Below, piece by piece: positions 35,449 to 44,700 of a DNA stretch of 64,000 bases. Source of the stretch: Butyricimonas paravirosa. GTDB taxonomy: Bacteria; Bacteroidota; Bacteroidia; Bacteroidales; Marinifilaceae. A model generated the notes under the pieces. That model made no database searches and had not been told where the DNA came from. It worked only from the letters and a program-made list of their open reading frames with translations. Location of the stretch: contig NZ_CP043839.1 in the NCBI RefSeq assembly GCF_032878955.1, positions 4,464,001 to 4,528,000 on the forward strand. Direction: 5' to 3'. A program made the translations under genes and the position numbers. Position 1 is the first letter of the stretch; each line of letters starts with the position of its first letter.

Positions 35449-36930
35449 ATGGTTATGAAATTATGGAATATCATTTGGATCGGGGTCATGCTCGTGTGTG
35501 GTGCCGGGTGTTCGAGCTTTCTGGACGTGCAACCCAAGGACAAGCAGTCGGAGAAACAATTATTCGCTACGAGAGGCGGATTCTACACGGCGGTAAACGG
35601 GATATATAACAAGGTGGCCTCCACGGCTCTTTACGGGAAAAATCTTTCCTACGAGTTGGTGGACGTGATTTCGAAACGCTACCTGCCTCTCTCTGTGAAC
35701 ACGTACTTGACCGCGTTAAGTACCTTTGCTTACACGGGTGAAGAGGTCGAGAAAGAGTTGGAGAACACGTGGACGACGGCTTACAACACGGTGTTGAATT
35801 GCAACGTGTTGCTGGAGAATCTTGAAGAGAGCGAAGGCGTGTTGCAGGGGCAGGAGTATCGCGTGCTGAAAGGCGAGATGCTGGCCGTTCGAGCTTTCCT
35901 GCACTTTGATATGTTGCGTTTGTTCGGTCCGGTTTACAAGCTCCACCCGGAGGCGGCATCCATTCCCTACAACGAATCGTCGAAAGTGGCGGCCCTGCCG
36001 TTAATGACGGCCGATTCTGTGTTACACGAGAAAATATTGCGGGATCTGGATGAGGCCGAGAAGTTACTGGCGGATAGTGACCCGGTGATCGAGAACGGGC
36101 CGATGGCCTCTCTCGGGGAAGACGAGGAAGTTTACCTGCGCTATCGCCAGTTGCGGATGAATTATTACGCCGTGTTGGCATTGAAGGCGAGGGTGTACCT
36201 GTACGCGGGAGAACAGGCGAACGCGCTGGCTGCTGCCCGGAAACTGTTGACGGACCCGAAAGTGGATGAATATTTCCCGGCGGTGGACCCGAATAAACTG
36301 CTGGCCAACCAGAGCAATCCCGACCGGGTATTCTCCACGGAAGTACTGACGGGAATTTATAAAAAGGACCGAAAGGAGATTTATACCCGTTATTTCAGCT
36401 CGGAGCAGGCGGGAAATAATCTCCTGCATCCCCGGAAAGATTTCGTGGGAACGAGCCTTTTTGCCGGAGAGACACAGGATTATCGATTCCAGACGTGGTG
36501 GCAGGTAGCATCCGGCGTGGGTGAGAGCGGTCACGTGATGATTAAATACAAGGAGATAGACCAACCTGACGGGACGGCGGGATCAGAGTATTTCTACGCT
36601 GTTTTCATGTCGTTGATCCGGTTGAGCGAAGTATATTACATCGCGGCGGAGAGCGAGCCCCTGTTGGCGGACAAGTATGGTTGGCTGAACCGGGTTCGAG
36701 CCCGGAGAGGGTTACCCGACGCGCCTGTCGTTTCAGAGGATGATTTCATGAAGCGGTTGCGTTCGGAGTACGTGCGGGAGTTTATCGGCGAGGGGCAAAT
36801 CTTTTTCATGTATAAACGGCTGTATATAAATATCAATAGTTACGAGAACGGGTATGATACCAATACTTACGGGGCCCGGGAAGAACGCTACGTGCTACCG
36901 GTGCCTTCCAAGGAAATTGCTAATCGTTAA
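35449..36930 (+). CDS. SusD/RagB-type substrate-binding lipoprotein, locus 2
   Basis: This 493-residue partner of the preceding receptor has a lipoprotein signal ending in VCGAGC, then SSFLDVQPKDKQSEKQLF, the standard SusD opening. EMLAVRAFLHFDMLRLFGPV is the helical repeat motif and RSEYVREFIGEGQIFFMYKR the C-terminal one. It starts 6 bases after susC; the start may be 35449 or 35455 (MKLWNII). The high G+C content produces long open frames on the opposite strand, which I regard as shadows. It resembles the locus 1 SusD in layout and in the following gene order. Confidence 0.93.
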   Translation: MVMKLWNIIWIGVMLVCGAGCSSFLDVQPKDKQSEKQLFATRGGFYTAVNGIYNKVASTALYGKNLSYELVDVISKRYLPLSVNTYLTALSTFAYTGEEVEKELENTWTTAYNTVLNCNVLLENLEESEGVLQGQEYRVLKGEMLAVRAFLHFDMLRLFGPVYKLHPEAASIPYNESSKVAALPLMTADSVLHEKILRDLDEAEKLLADSDPVIENGPMASLGEDEEVYLRYRQLRMNYYAVLALKARVYLYAGEQANALAAARKLLTDPKVDEYFPAVDPNKLLANQSNPDRVFSTEVLTGIYKKDRKEIYTRYFSSEQAGNNLLHPRKDFVGTSLFAGETQDYRFQTWWQVASGVGESGHVMIKYKEIDQPDGTAGSEYFYAVFMSLIRLSEVYYIAAESEPLLADKYGWLNRVRARRGLPDAPVVSEDDFMKRLRSEYVREFIGEGQIFFMYKRLYININSYENGYDTNTYGAREERYVLPVPSKEIANR

Positions 36931-36942
36931 AATGACAAGGTT

Positions 36943-37776
36943 ATGAAATGGAAAAATATTTTATTGATCGTGGGACTGGGTTTTGTCGCAAGTGCTTGTG
37001 AAAAACAGGATAGCTCGATTTTTACCACAGATGATGCCGGGATTTATTTTCAAATGGTGACGATGTCTATTTACGGGACGACCACGGAATATTACACGGA
37101 TTCGCTCTCTTCTTCCTTCGCGTCTGTTCGAGCCTCGGCGAAGAGTGCGGTGCTTGCCGCTACGGTTCGGACGATGGGTAAAGTGGCTGACTATGATCGT
37201 CCTTTCAAGGTAGTCGTGGATAAAGAAGGTTCGACGGCTGTTGAAGGCGAGCATTACGAGATCGACCTGGACACGCTGGTTGTTCGTGCGGGGGAGAGTT
37301 CCGCGAGAGTGCGTGTACGTTTTTTTCGCACGGCAGACTTGATGAAAAGAACGATACGGTTGGTTCTCCGGCTGGAAGATAACGAATATTTTAAGTGTTA
37401 TTTTCCGGAGTACAAGAACACGAATGCGTACTCGTCCACGGGGGTGATGATTCACGGGAATCTGTTTGCCTTTTCGGTGAGCGAGATGTACACGGAACCG
37501 GGCTACTGGACGGATTTCGGGACAGAATTTTTCGGGAATTGGACACCTGAAAAGTATGTCGTGGTTAACTCGGTTTGTGGGTTGACTCCCACGGATTGGA
37601 GTGGTGCTGGGTATGCCGGGGCGAAGGTGCAATACGGACGGTTTAATTTTTTCGCTCTCGCCGTGCAGAAATATTTGCAGGAACAGGCGGATGCCGGAAC
37701 CCCGGAACTGGACTCTGACGGGGAATATATGCAACTTGACCCGTCCTACTCGGTCGATTACTCCCGGTATGAATAA
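36943..37776 (+). CDS. DUF4843 family lipoprotein, locus 2
   Basis: This 277-residue lipoprotein has a signal peptide ending in VASAC. It has the same plan as the locus 1 homologue: a beta-rich N-terminal half (DDAGIYFQMVTMSIYG) and an early YYTDSLSSSFAS segment. The W/G-rich EPGYWTDFGTEFFGNWTPEK (about residues 185-204) matches the WWDETVDKYYLGGFTP region of locus 1. It lies between susD (12 bases) and the PKD-like gene (17 bases) and is clearly part of the operon. It probably assists substrate capture at the surface, but no activity is known to me. Confidence 0.8.
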   Translation: MKWKNILLIVGLGFVASACEKQDSSIFTTDDAGIYFQMVTMSIYGTTTEYYTDSLSSSFASVRASAKSAVLAATVRTMGKVADYDRPFKVVVDKEGSTAVEGEHYEIDLDTLVVRAGESSARVRVRFFRTADLMKRTIRLVLRLEDNEYFKCYFPEYKNTNAYSSTGVMIHGNLFAFSVSEMYTEPGYWTDFGTEFFGNWTPEKYVVVNSVCGLTPTDWSGAGYAGAKVQYGRFNFFALAVQKYLQEQADAGTPELDSDGEYMQLDPSYSVDYSRYE

Positions 37777-37793
37777 TATTAAAACGAGATGTT

Positions 37794-39404
37794 ATGAAAA
37801 TGAATTATATTATATTGTTTTTACTTGTTGTTTCTCTTTGTGCTTGCTTTGATGACAAGGGAAATTACGATTACCATGAGGTGGCGGAAATAACCATTGA
37901 GAATGTTCCGGAGGTGATTGAGGTGCTGGGAAATTCCGATCATATCATCGTGAATCCTAAGGTGGTTTCTTCACTGGAAGGAGAGATCGGGACGGGGAAC
38001 ACCAATTTCGAGTTTAGTTACAAGATTGAGAAAAAATCCGGGGGAACGATCGTGCTTAACCAAAATTGGGTAAACCTGAATCCTGCCGGGACGTTGAACT
38101 TGGACACGTTGGCCGCTTTTTCCGCTGATACGTATATCGGTTGGTTTGCCGTGACGGACAAACGCTCCGGCATACAGACGTCCGCAACGTTCGATATAAG
38201 GGTTTCGTCCCCCACTTACGAGGGATGGATGATACTTTGTGAGGAGGGAGAGAACGCAAGAGTGCGGATGGATATGATTTCCGTGATCTCGGCCGAGCGG
38301 ATTATACCGGCTTATGACTTGTTGGCACCCTTGGGGTTACCGGAATCGAAGGGGGCAAAGGGAATCGCATTCTACCCGAACCGGTATTATAGTCCCAACG
38401 ACCTGATCTACGTGATGACGGGCGAGGGGGCGTATAAACTGGATCGGGAAACGTTCAAGACGGATAAATCATGGGAGATCGGGTTTGTCGATTTTATCCT
38501 TCCCCCGGAAGGAGAGTATGTCGTACGCTATGAGACGGTAAATAACGCGAGTAACGCGGGTGCGTTGGCCTGCCTTTGCGTGACGGATGCCGGAAATGCC
38601 TACGCACAGGTACTGGATTATGGTGGGGCCGCTTTCGAGTACCCGATCAACACGTCGGAACGAGGGAAAGCTCCGGAGTACCGGGTAGCCCCGTACGTGG
38701 GTGTGAGCATGGCCCGCTTGGGTAACGGGAAAACGGCTCTGTTTTATGACATGGACAACAAGCGTTTCATGGGATGGAAGTATGGTTATGTTGCCGATGC
38801 CATGCAAACTTTGACTCCCGTGGCTGACCCGGAGAACAGTTTGTTCAGTTTCAAGACGGGGATGGAGCTGGTGTATATGGAGAGTACCCGTTATTCCAAT
38901 GGTTTGGTATACTCCGTTTTGCAGGATGCCGGAGGAAAGCGTTGTATTTACGGGATCAATATGTCGAATAACGGTTTCGTACAGGAGGCGAAGTACGAGA
39001 ATTTGAATGCACCCGATTTTGACAAGGCGACGATTTTTGCTTTCCATTCTCAATTCCCTTATATGTTCTATGCCGTGGGGAATAAGGTGTATTTGCATAA
39101 TTTAGGAACAAACACGACTTACCCGATGAATAATATTGCTTTAGGGGAAAACGAGACTGTTACGATGTTGAAATTTAACCTGTACAGGCAATGTTCGTTA
39201 AGCGATCTGAATAATCAGTCCGACGAGTTTATGGCTCGGCAGTATGAGTTGATGGTGGGTTCGTATAATACGGCGGCTCCGGATAACAATGGCGGGAAGC
39301 TAGGGTTCTACCCGGTGGATGGGGTGAATAATAGTGTGACGAAAAGGGCGGAATACAGTGGTTTTGCAAAGATAAAGGATGTCGTGTATCGTGAGCGGCG
39401 ATAA
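37794..39404 (+). CDS. PKD-like family lipoprotein, locus 2
   Basis: This 536-residue lipoprotein starts MKMNYIILFLLVVSLCAC, then FDDKGNYDYHEVAEITIENV, the same opening as the locus 1 protein (YEDKGDYDYRNLAEGTI). An Ig/PKD-like beta domain spans about residues 35-135, followed by about 400 residues of repeated beta strands that could form a propeller. It is the last gene of locus 2; unlike locus 1, no glycosidase follows. The stop is followed within 30 bases by a large inverted repeat. A role in binding surface glycans or peptides is inferred from context only. Confidence 0.8.
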   Translation: MKMNYIILFLLVVSLCACFDDKGNYDYHEVAEITIENVPEVIEVLGNSDHIIVNPKVVSSLEGEIGTGNTNFEFSYKIEKKSGGTIVLNQNWVNLNPAGTLNLDTLAAFSADTYIGWFAVTDKRSGIQTSATFDIRVSSPTYEGWMILCEEGENARVRMDMISVISAERIIPAYDLLAPLGLPESKGAKGIAFYPNRYYSPNDLIYVMTGEGAYKLDRETFKTDKSWEIGFVDFILPPEGEYVVRYETVNNASNAGALACLCVTDAGNAYAQVLDYGGAAFEYPINTSERGKAPEYRVAPYVGVSMARLGNGKTALFYDMDNKRFMGWKYGYVADAMQTLTPVADPENSLFSFKTGMELVYMESTRYSNGLVYSVLQDAGGKRCIYGINMSNNGFVQEAKYENLNAPDFDKATIFAFHSQFPYMFYAVGNKVYLHNLGTNTTYPMNNIALGENETVTMLKFNLYRQCSLSDLNNQSDEFMARQYELMVGSYNTAAPDNNGGKLGFYPVDGVNNSVTKRAEYSGFAKIKDVVYRERR

Positions 39405-39432
39405 CGTGATAGAGAAAAAGTGTTAGAAGTCT

Positions 39433-39543
39433 TGTTTTAAATGACTACCCCCTCCAACTCCCCCTTACACAGGGGAAGGGATGATTACCAAGCGGTTCCC
39501 CCTCCTGTGTAAGGAGGGGTTAGGGGAGGTAGTTGTTTAAAAG
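39433..39543. repeat. Large imperfect inverted repeat (MITE-like palindrome)
   Basis: The left arm (ACTACCCCCTCCAACTCCCC, continuing CTTACACAGGGGAA) and right arm (TTCCCCCTCCTGTGTAAGGA, continuing GGGGTTAGGGGAGGTAGT) are nearly complementary over about 35 bases. The match extends into flanking TTTTAAA/TTTAAAA. The centre is about 16 bases. It sits after the last gene of locus 2. Repeats of this C-rich type are, to my recollection, dispersed in Bacteroidetes genomes, and a foldback transcript could also act as a terminator. Confidence 0.75.
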
Positions 39544-39640
39544 ATGATTTCTTTTCCTTTTGATAAATTCTCTTTTTACTCTTTGTTATGCGTGAGATCG
39601 GTCTACGGCTAAAGAGTGGGAAGAGATCTCCGCGAGGATG

Positions 39641-39765
39641 GGGGGAAATAAGGGCATACAGATTTCAGATAGGCGTGTCCCCGTCGGTGTAAAGACGTTC
39701 AAGGGGAGCGATTATCGAACGAGGACGAAACGTCTGTGATCTGTGCGTGTGGCCTTATTTCCCCC
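39641..39765. repeat. Second long-range inverted repeat with internal stems
   Basis: GGGGGAAATAAGG (39641-39653) is perfectly complementary to CCTTATTTCCCCC (39753-39765). Inside are further pairings: CAGAT/ATCTG, AGACGTT (39693-39699) with AACGTCT (39730-39736), and TCCCC with GGGGA. The result is a multibranched foldback of about 125 bases. It contains no gene. It may be a non-coding RNA or a small non-autonomous element. Confidence 0.65.
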
Positions 39766-39877
39766 TGATCTGTTTTGTAATCGGGAATGTGATGTAAATA
39801 AAATGTGATGGAAGGGGAATTTGTTTTTTGTGGAAAGAAGGTTTGTTGAATAAGATTATGATTAAAATAAAAATATT

Positions 39878-39885
39878 TATCTTTG
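39878..39885 (+). promoter_or_regulatory. -7 box for sigma gene of locus 3
   Basis: TATCTTTG matches TAnnTTTG, 60 bases before the GTG start of the sigma gene. No TTTG lies 19-21 bases upstream, so the promoter may be weak or need an activator. Confidence 0.5.
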
Positions 39886-39945
39886 AACTGGACATGAGGA
39901 AAAAAGGATCGATGCAAAAAGTATGGATCAAATTGAAAGATTATA

Positions 39946-40476
39946 GTGGATAAAGAAAAGAGGGACACGTTTGAGTTATTGTATAAAACTCATTATAAAG
40001 AGTTGTATATTCATGCTTTAAGCTTTGTTCGGGATGAAGAAGAAGCAAAAGACATCGTGACGGATGTTTATGAATACGTGTGGAAGAATTTTGAAAAATT
40101 GGATTCTTCGGTTTCTCTGCGTCCCTTTTTATATTCACTGGTTCGTTCCCGTTCTCTTGATTTTTTGAGGAAGGAAAAAACAAAAGAAAAGTTTTTGGCT
40201 TATAAAAAGACCTTTCCCGAAGAGGAGGAGGAATACGTGGAGTATGAGCAACTCATCGAAAAGGTGATGCATATTATTGAGAATATGCCCCAACAGACAG
40301 CTACTGTGTTCAAAAAATGTTTTATCGAGCGGAAAAAATATCAAGAGGCGGGGGATGAGTTGGGAATTTCTATTAACACGGTTCGTTGGCATATAACGAA
40401 GGCAATCAGTATATTAAGGGGACAAATGTCTGATGTCGAAATGATATTGTTATATGCGTTTTTCTTAAAAAAATAA
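39946..40476 (+). CDS. ECF-type RNA polymerase sigma factor (FecI-like), locus 3
   Basis: This 176-residue ECF sigma factor starts with GTG (no in-frame ATG lies close upstream). Region 2 is at about residues 8-75 (EEEAKDIVTDVYEYVWKNF) and region 4 at about 105-165 (YQEAGDELGISINTVRWHIT). It should switch on the following fecR/susC/susD/tlpA genes. It differs clearly from the locus 1 sigma factor, so the two loci should respond to different signals. The fecR gene starts 68 bases after the stop. Confidence 0.91.
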   Translation: MDKEKRDTFELLYKTHYKELYIHALSFVRDEEEAKDIVTDVYEYVWKNFEKLDSSVSLRPFLYSLVRSRSLDFLRKEKTKEKFLAYKKTFPEEEEEYVEYEQLIEKVMHIIENMPQQTATVFKKCFIERKKYQEAGDELGISINTVRWHITKAISILRGQMSDVEMILLYAFFLKK

Positions 40477-40544
40477 AAAATATTGTTTTTTGACCCACAT
40501 CATTTACCATGCTTTACGTGTAATAGTAAAATGAACGTGAAGTT

Positions 40545-41708
40545 ATGAAATTCGAGAAAGAAGAAGATCGTTTAAATTTTGTCATTGAGATACTGAATCA
40601 TCCTGAGTTATTGCAGGAAGTTCGGGTGCAGGAATGGTTGGCAGAACCCCGTAACAAGGATTTGTACGAGGAATGTCGGAGGTACTTGGAAGGAGGGCTT
40701 CGGCTGACCGTGGGTGATCAGTTGGATGTGGAGGGAGAATATCGGAATTTTACCCGGAAGATGAAATCCGGTGGTCGGTCTCGACGAATGACTTGGTTTT
40801 CTGTGGCTGCAGCCGTGGTTATACTTATTTCCGCCAGTTGGTGGTTGTTGGAAAATTCGTTGTCGTCGAAAAAGCAAGAGGTGATTCCGGTGGCAGAGCA
40901 CATTGTCCCCGGAAAAAATCAAGCTGTGTTGATTACGGAATCCGGAGAGGAACTTGTTTTGAGTGCATCCGGGAGTGAAAGTCGGGAGCTGGGTGAAGGT
41001 ATCCGTGTGGAGTACGATAGTCTGAGAGGGATTAATTACAATTTGGCCAAGGGGGCTGTGGTCAGTTATCACACGCTTCGAGTACCCAAGGGGGCAGAGT
41101 ATAAATTGACCTTGAATGATGGAACCGTTGTATGGTTGAATTCTGAATCGGAATTGCGTTACCCAACTTCTTTCGTGGGTGAAAAACGGGAGGTATTTTT
41201 GAAAGGAGAAGGTTATTTTTCCGTGGCTCACGATGAGAAACATCCTTTTATAGTCGTGTCTTCTGATATTTACACGAAGGTGTACGGGACAGAATTTAAT
41301 GTACGTTCTTACGGAGAGGAGAATGTTCACGTGACATTGGTACAGGGCCGGGTTGCCGTGAAGAAAACGGAGAACGGTTCGGAGTATACGTTAAACCCGG
41401 GAGAGAATGCCCGCTTCGCCGAGAGCGTGCCGGAGATCACGAAGGTGAACGTGAACAGGTATATTGCTTGGAAGGATGGGTATTTCTATTACGAGAACGA
41501 GTCATTGGAATCTATCATGGATGATTTGAAACGGTGGTATGATTTTGATGTCATGTACGTGGGGGATAAGGTTCGAGATTATCGATTTGAATTGTGGGCA
41601 AGTCGGGATAGCGAGATTTCGGTGATTACCGGTTTGTTGATGAAGACGAATCGAATTGGAGTAAAGGTAAATGGAAAGACGTTAGTCGTTTCCGAGGTAA
41701 TTAGATAA
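40545..41708 (+). CDS. FecR family anti-sigma factor / sigma regulator, locus 3
   Basis: This 387-residue protein has a cytoplasmic sigma-binding N-terminus (about 1-80), a single membrane helix (TWFSVAAAVVILISASWWLL, about residues 84-103) and a FecR domain. The latter contains LTLNDGTVVWLNSESELRYP and REVFLKGEGYFSVAHDEKHP. A C-terminal DUF4974 domain (ESLESIMDDLKRWYDFDVMY) interacts with the STN domain of SusC. It lies between its cognate sigma factor and the STN-containing receptor. The start ATG at 40545 gives MKFEKEEDRLNF, a sensible cytoplasmic N-terminus. Confidence 0.92.
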   Translation: MKFEKEEDRLNFVIEILNHPELLQEVRVQEWLAEPRNKDLYEECRRYLEGGLRLTVGDQLDVEGEYRNFTRKMKSGGRSRRMTWFSVAAAVVILISASWWLLENSLSSKKQEVIPVAEHIVPGKNQAVLITESGEELVLSASGSESRELGEGIRVEYDSLRGINYNLAKGAVVSYHTLRVPKGAEYKLTLNDGTVVWLNSESELRYPTSFVGEKREVFLKGEGYFSVAHDEKHPFIVVSSDIYTKVYGTEFNVRSYGEENVHVTLVQGRVAVKKTENGSEYTLNPGENARFAESVPEITKVNVNRYIAWKDGYFYYENESLESIMDDLKRWYDFDVMYVGDKVRDYRFELWASRDSEISVITGLLMKTNRIGVKVNGKTLVVSEVIR

Positions 41709-41747
41709 ATAAGTAATCATTTTAATTTATAACCAAAACTATCATTT

Positions 41748-44700
41748 ATGGCAATACTTTTGAGTAAGAAGCGTTCCATTGACAGGAACGTTAGTAGGAG
41801 AATTGTGAAAATGTTTTTGATACAATTCGTGTTTTCCTTGTGTTTTTTCACGAGTATCGCATCCGGTGTGACTCAAAATCGGGTGGTGAGCTTGGACTTT
41901 GAAAACGTGGAATTGTCGAAAGCATTGAAAAGTTTGAGTGAAGCAGCTGATTGTAAGTTTATCTTCAATTATGATGACTTGAATAGTTATAAAGTGTCTG
42001 CAAAATTGGAAAATAAGAGTGTGGAGGAATGTTTGGATATTTTGTTAAAGGGAATGCCTTTTAAATATAGCCATGAGGGAGAATTAATTGTTATTTCCTA
42101 TAAAAGTAATGACGAGAAGAAAATTTACACGGTTCGAGGAGTGGTGAAGGATGAGACAGGGATGCCTCTACCCGGTGTAGCGGTGATTCAGAGAGGTACG
42201 ACGTTGGGAGCGGCTACCGATGTAGATGGGAGATTCGAGTTTAAATTAACAGAAAAGAACGTTACCTTGGTATTTTCATTTGTTGGAATGAAGACGAAGG
42301 AACTGTTGTATGATGGTTCGGATAAATTATTGGACGTGACGATGGAGGAAGAGGTTGAGATGTTGGGAGAAGTGGTGGCTACCGGTTACCAGACGATTTC
42401 TCGTGAACGTTCAACGGGTTCTGTGACGATTTTGAAAGCGGAAGATTTAGGAAAAGTACAAAGTACGAGTTTGGTTTCCAAGATTGAAGGTTTGACTCCC
42501 GGTTTGTCTACTTATGGGGATGAGTTGGAGATTCGGGGAGCATCTTCTTTCGCGGTGAGTTCAACCCCTTTACTTGTAGTAGATGGAATCGTGATGAATC
42601 AATCTTTGAGTTCCATCAACCCGGATGATGTGGAAACGATAACCGTGTTGAAGGATGCTGCGGCCACTTCATTATACGGGGTACGTGCTTCTAATGGTGT
42701 GATCGTAATCACGACGAAAAAAGGAAAAGGGGATAAAGTGAATATTGATTTATCCGCTAGTTTTTACATAAATCCACTTCCTAAAATCAGTTATATGGAT
42801 TATGCATCCACGAGTGATATTATTGATTTTGAACAAGATTTCTTGTTTAATCATACGGAATATGGAAGTGATCCCAGTGGGTATTTTGCCAATAAAGATG
42901 CCTCTAATTCCCCGAGATCATATACTCGCATTGAACGTTATTACCGGGAGATGCTCGACGGCAATATGACAGAAGGCGAAGTGAATCAGGCGATAAATGC
43001 GATGAGAAGTAATGATTATCGTCGAGAAGCACAAAAAGTATTGGCGCACACGGCTTTGAGCCAGAATTATAATTTGTCCTTACTAAAAGGAGGGGAAAAG
43101 TCTAATTTGTATTTTTCACTTCGTTATGAAGATAGCGGACGATATTTAAGATCGAATTCGGCTAATCAGTATAGTATTTATCTGAAAAACGAGTTGAAGT
43201 TAGCGGATTGGTTCACATTAACATACGGGTCTAATGTTTACCTTACCAAGACAGAAGTATCTCAATCAGGAGTGTCTTGGCTGGATGCGATGCCGTACGA
43301 GCGGGTTGTGTCTGATGAGGGTGATCCGGTTTACCAATACAAGGTAAATTATTATCGTGCTATGGATATAAATGAAACAGAAGGGTTGGAATTTATGGGG
43401 TATAATTTGAAAGAGGAGATGTATAAAAATATGCTTACCACGAAAAGTGTGTACGTACGTTTGTTTACGAATGCCGATTTCAAATTATACAAAGGATTGG
43501 ATTTAGGAGTAAAATTCCAGTATGAACGTACTAAATCAGATGCTAAGCAATATGACGAGGCGGATTCTTATATTATGCGGGACATGGTGAATCGTTACGC
43601 ATCGGGTTCTGTTGGGAAATTTGTATATCATATTCCTCAAGGAGGACATTTGGCTGAAAAACATTCTGATTCGGAGTTCTTTAATTTCCGAGCACAATTG
43701 AATTACCAGACAACAATTGCTGATAGGCATGATTTGACGGTACTTGCCGGAGGTGAAATTCGCCAAGATGAATGGAATGAATCTCAAAGTGAACGTTACG
43801 GTTATGATGGTAGAAAATTGACTTATAAGCAAGTGAACTGGGAAACATTGATGACGGATGGTGTACAAGGACAATTGACAGATGCTCTTCAGAAAAAGTC
43901 TGAATTGTTGAATGTGACGAATACGAAACACCGTTATGTTTCAGCTTATGCTAATGCCGGGTACACTTATGATTCTAAATATAGTCTGAATGCAAGTATT
44001 CGTGTGGATCAGGCAGACCTTTTCGGTACAGACCCGAAATATCGTTATCGTCCTTTGTGGTCCGTGGGGGCGAGCTGGTTGATGACCCGGGAATCATTCT
44101 TGAATGACATCGCTTGGTTGGATATGTTGAAATTACGTGTTACTTATGGTATTACGGGTAACGTGGATCAGTCTTCTTCTCCTTATTTGCTGGGAACTTA
44201 CGCGAACTCGCTTTACACGCAGGCCAGCATCACCTTAATCACGCAAGCTCCTAATAAAATGTTACGTTGGGAAAAAACATCCACGTTTAATGTGGGTATG
44301 GATTTTGCGTTAATCGGAAGATTGAGCGGATCCTTGGAGTTCTATCGTCGCTATAGTTCGGATTTATTGGCTAATAAGACGTTAGATCCATCATTAGGTT
44401 TCGAGACTGCCAGGGTAAATAATGGAGCCATGAGAAATACCGGTTTGGAAATTTCTGTGTCATACGATTGGTTAAAGAAGAAGGATTGGGCTTTGAACAC
44501 GACGTTAACTGCGGCTAATAATAAGAATGTGATTAAAAAAGTGGGTTACGTGCCTTCTAATGCCATTGATATGTTGCAATATCCGGGAAGTAATTATTTG
44601 AAGGGAGATTCTTATAATTCGGTGTACGCTTATCGCTATGCAGGTTTGACGGAGACAGGAGATCCTTCCGTGTATGACCAGAATGGTGAGATAAAATCAA

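Noticed and set aside
35567..36181. Long minus-strand frame (204 codons) inside susD of locus 2
   Set aside because: It lies wholly inside a well-supported SusD gene, is rich in proline, arginine and serine, and reflects the high G+C content.
38469..39098. Minus-strand frame (209 codons) inside the locus 2 PKD-like gene
   Set aside because: Antisense shadow of a confident lipoprotein gene, with no motif of its own.
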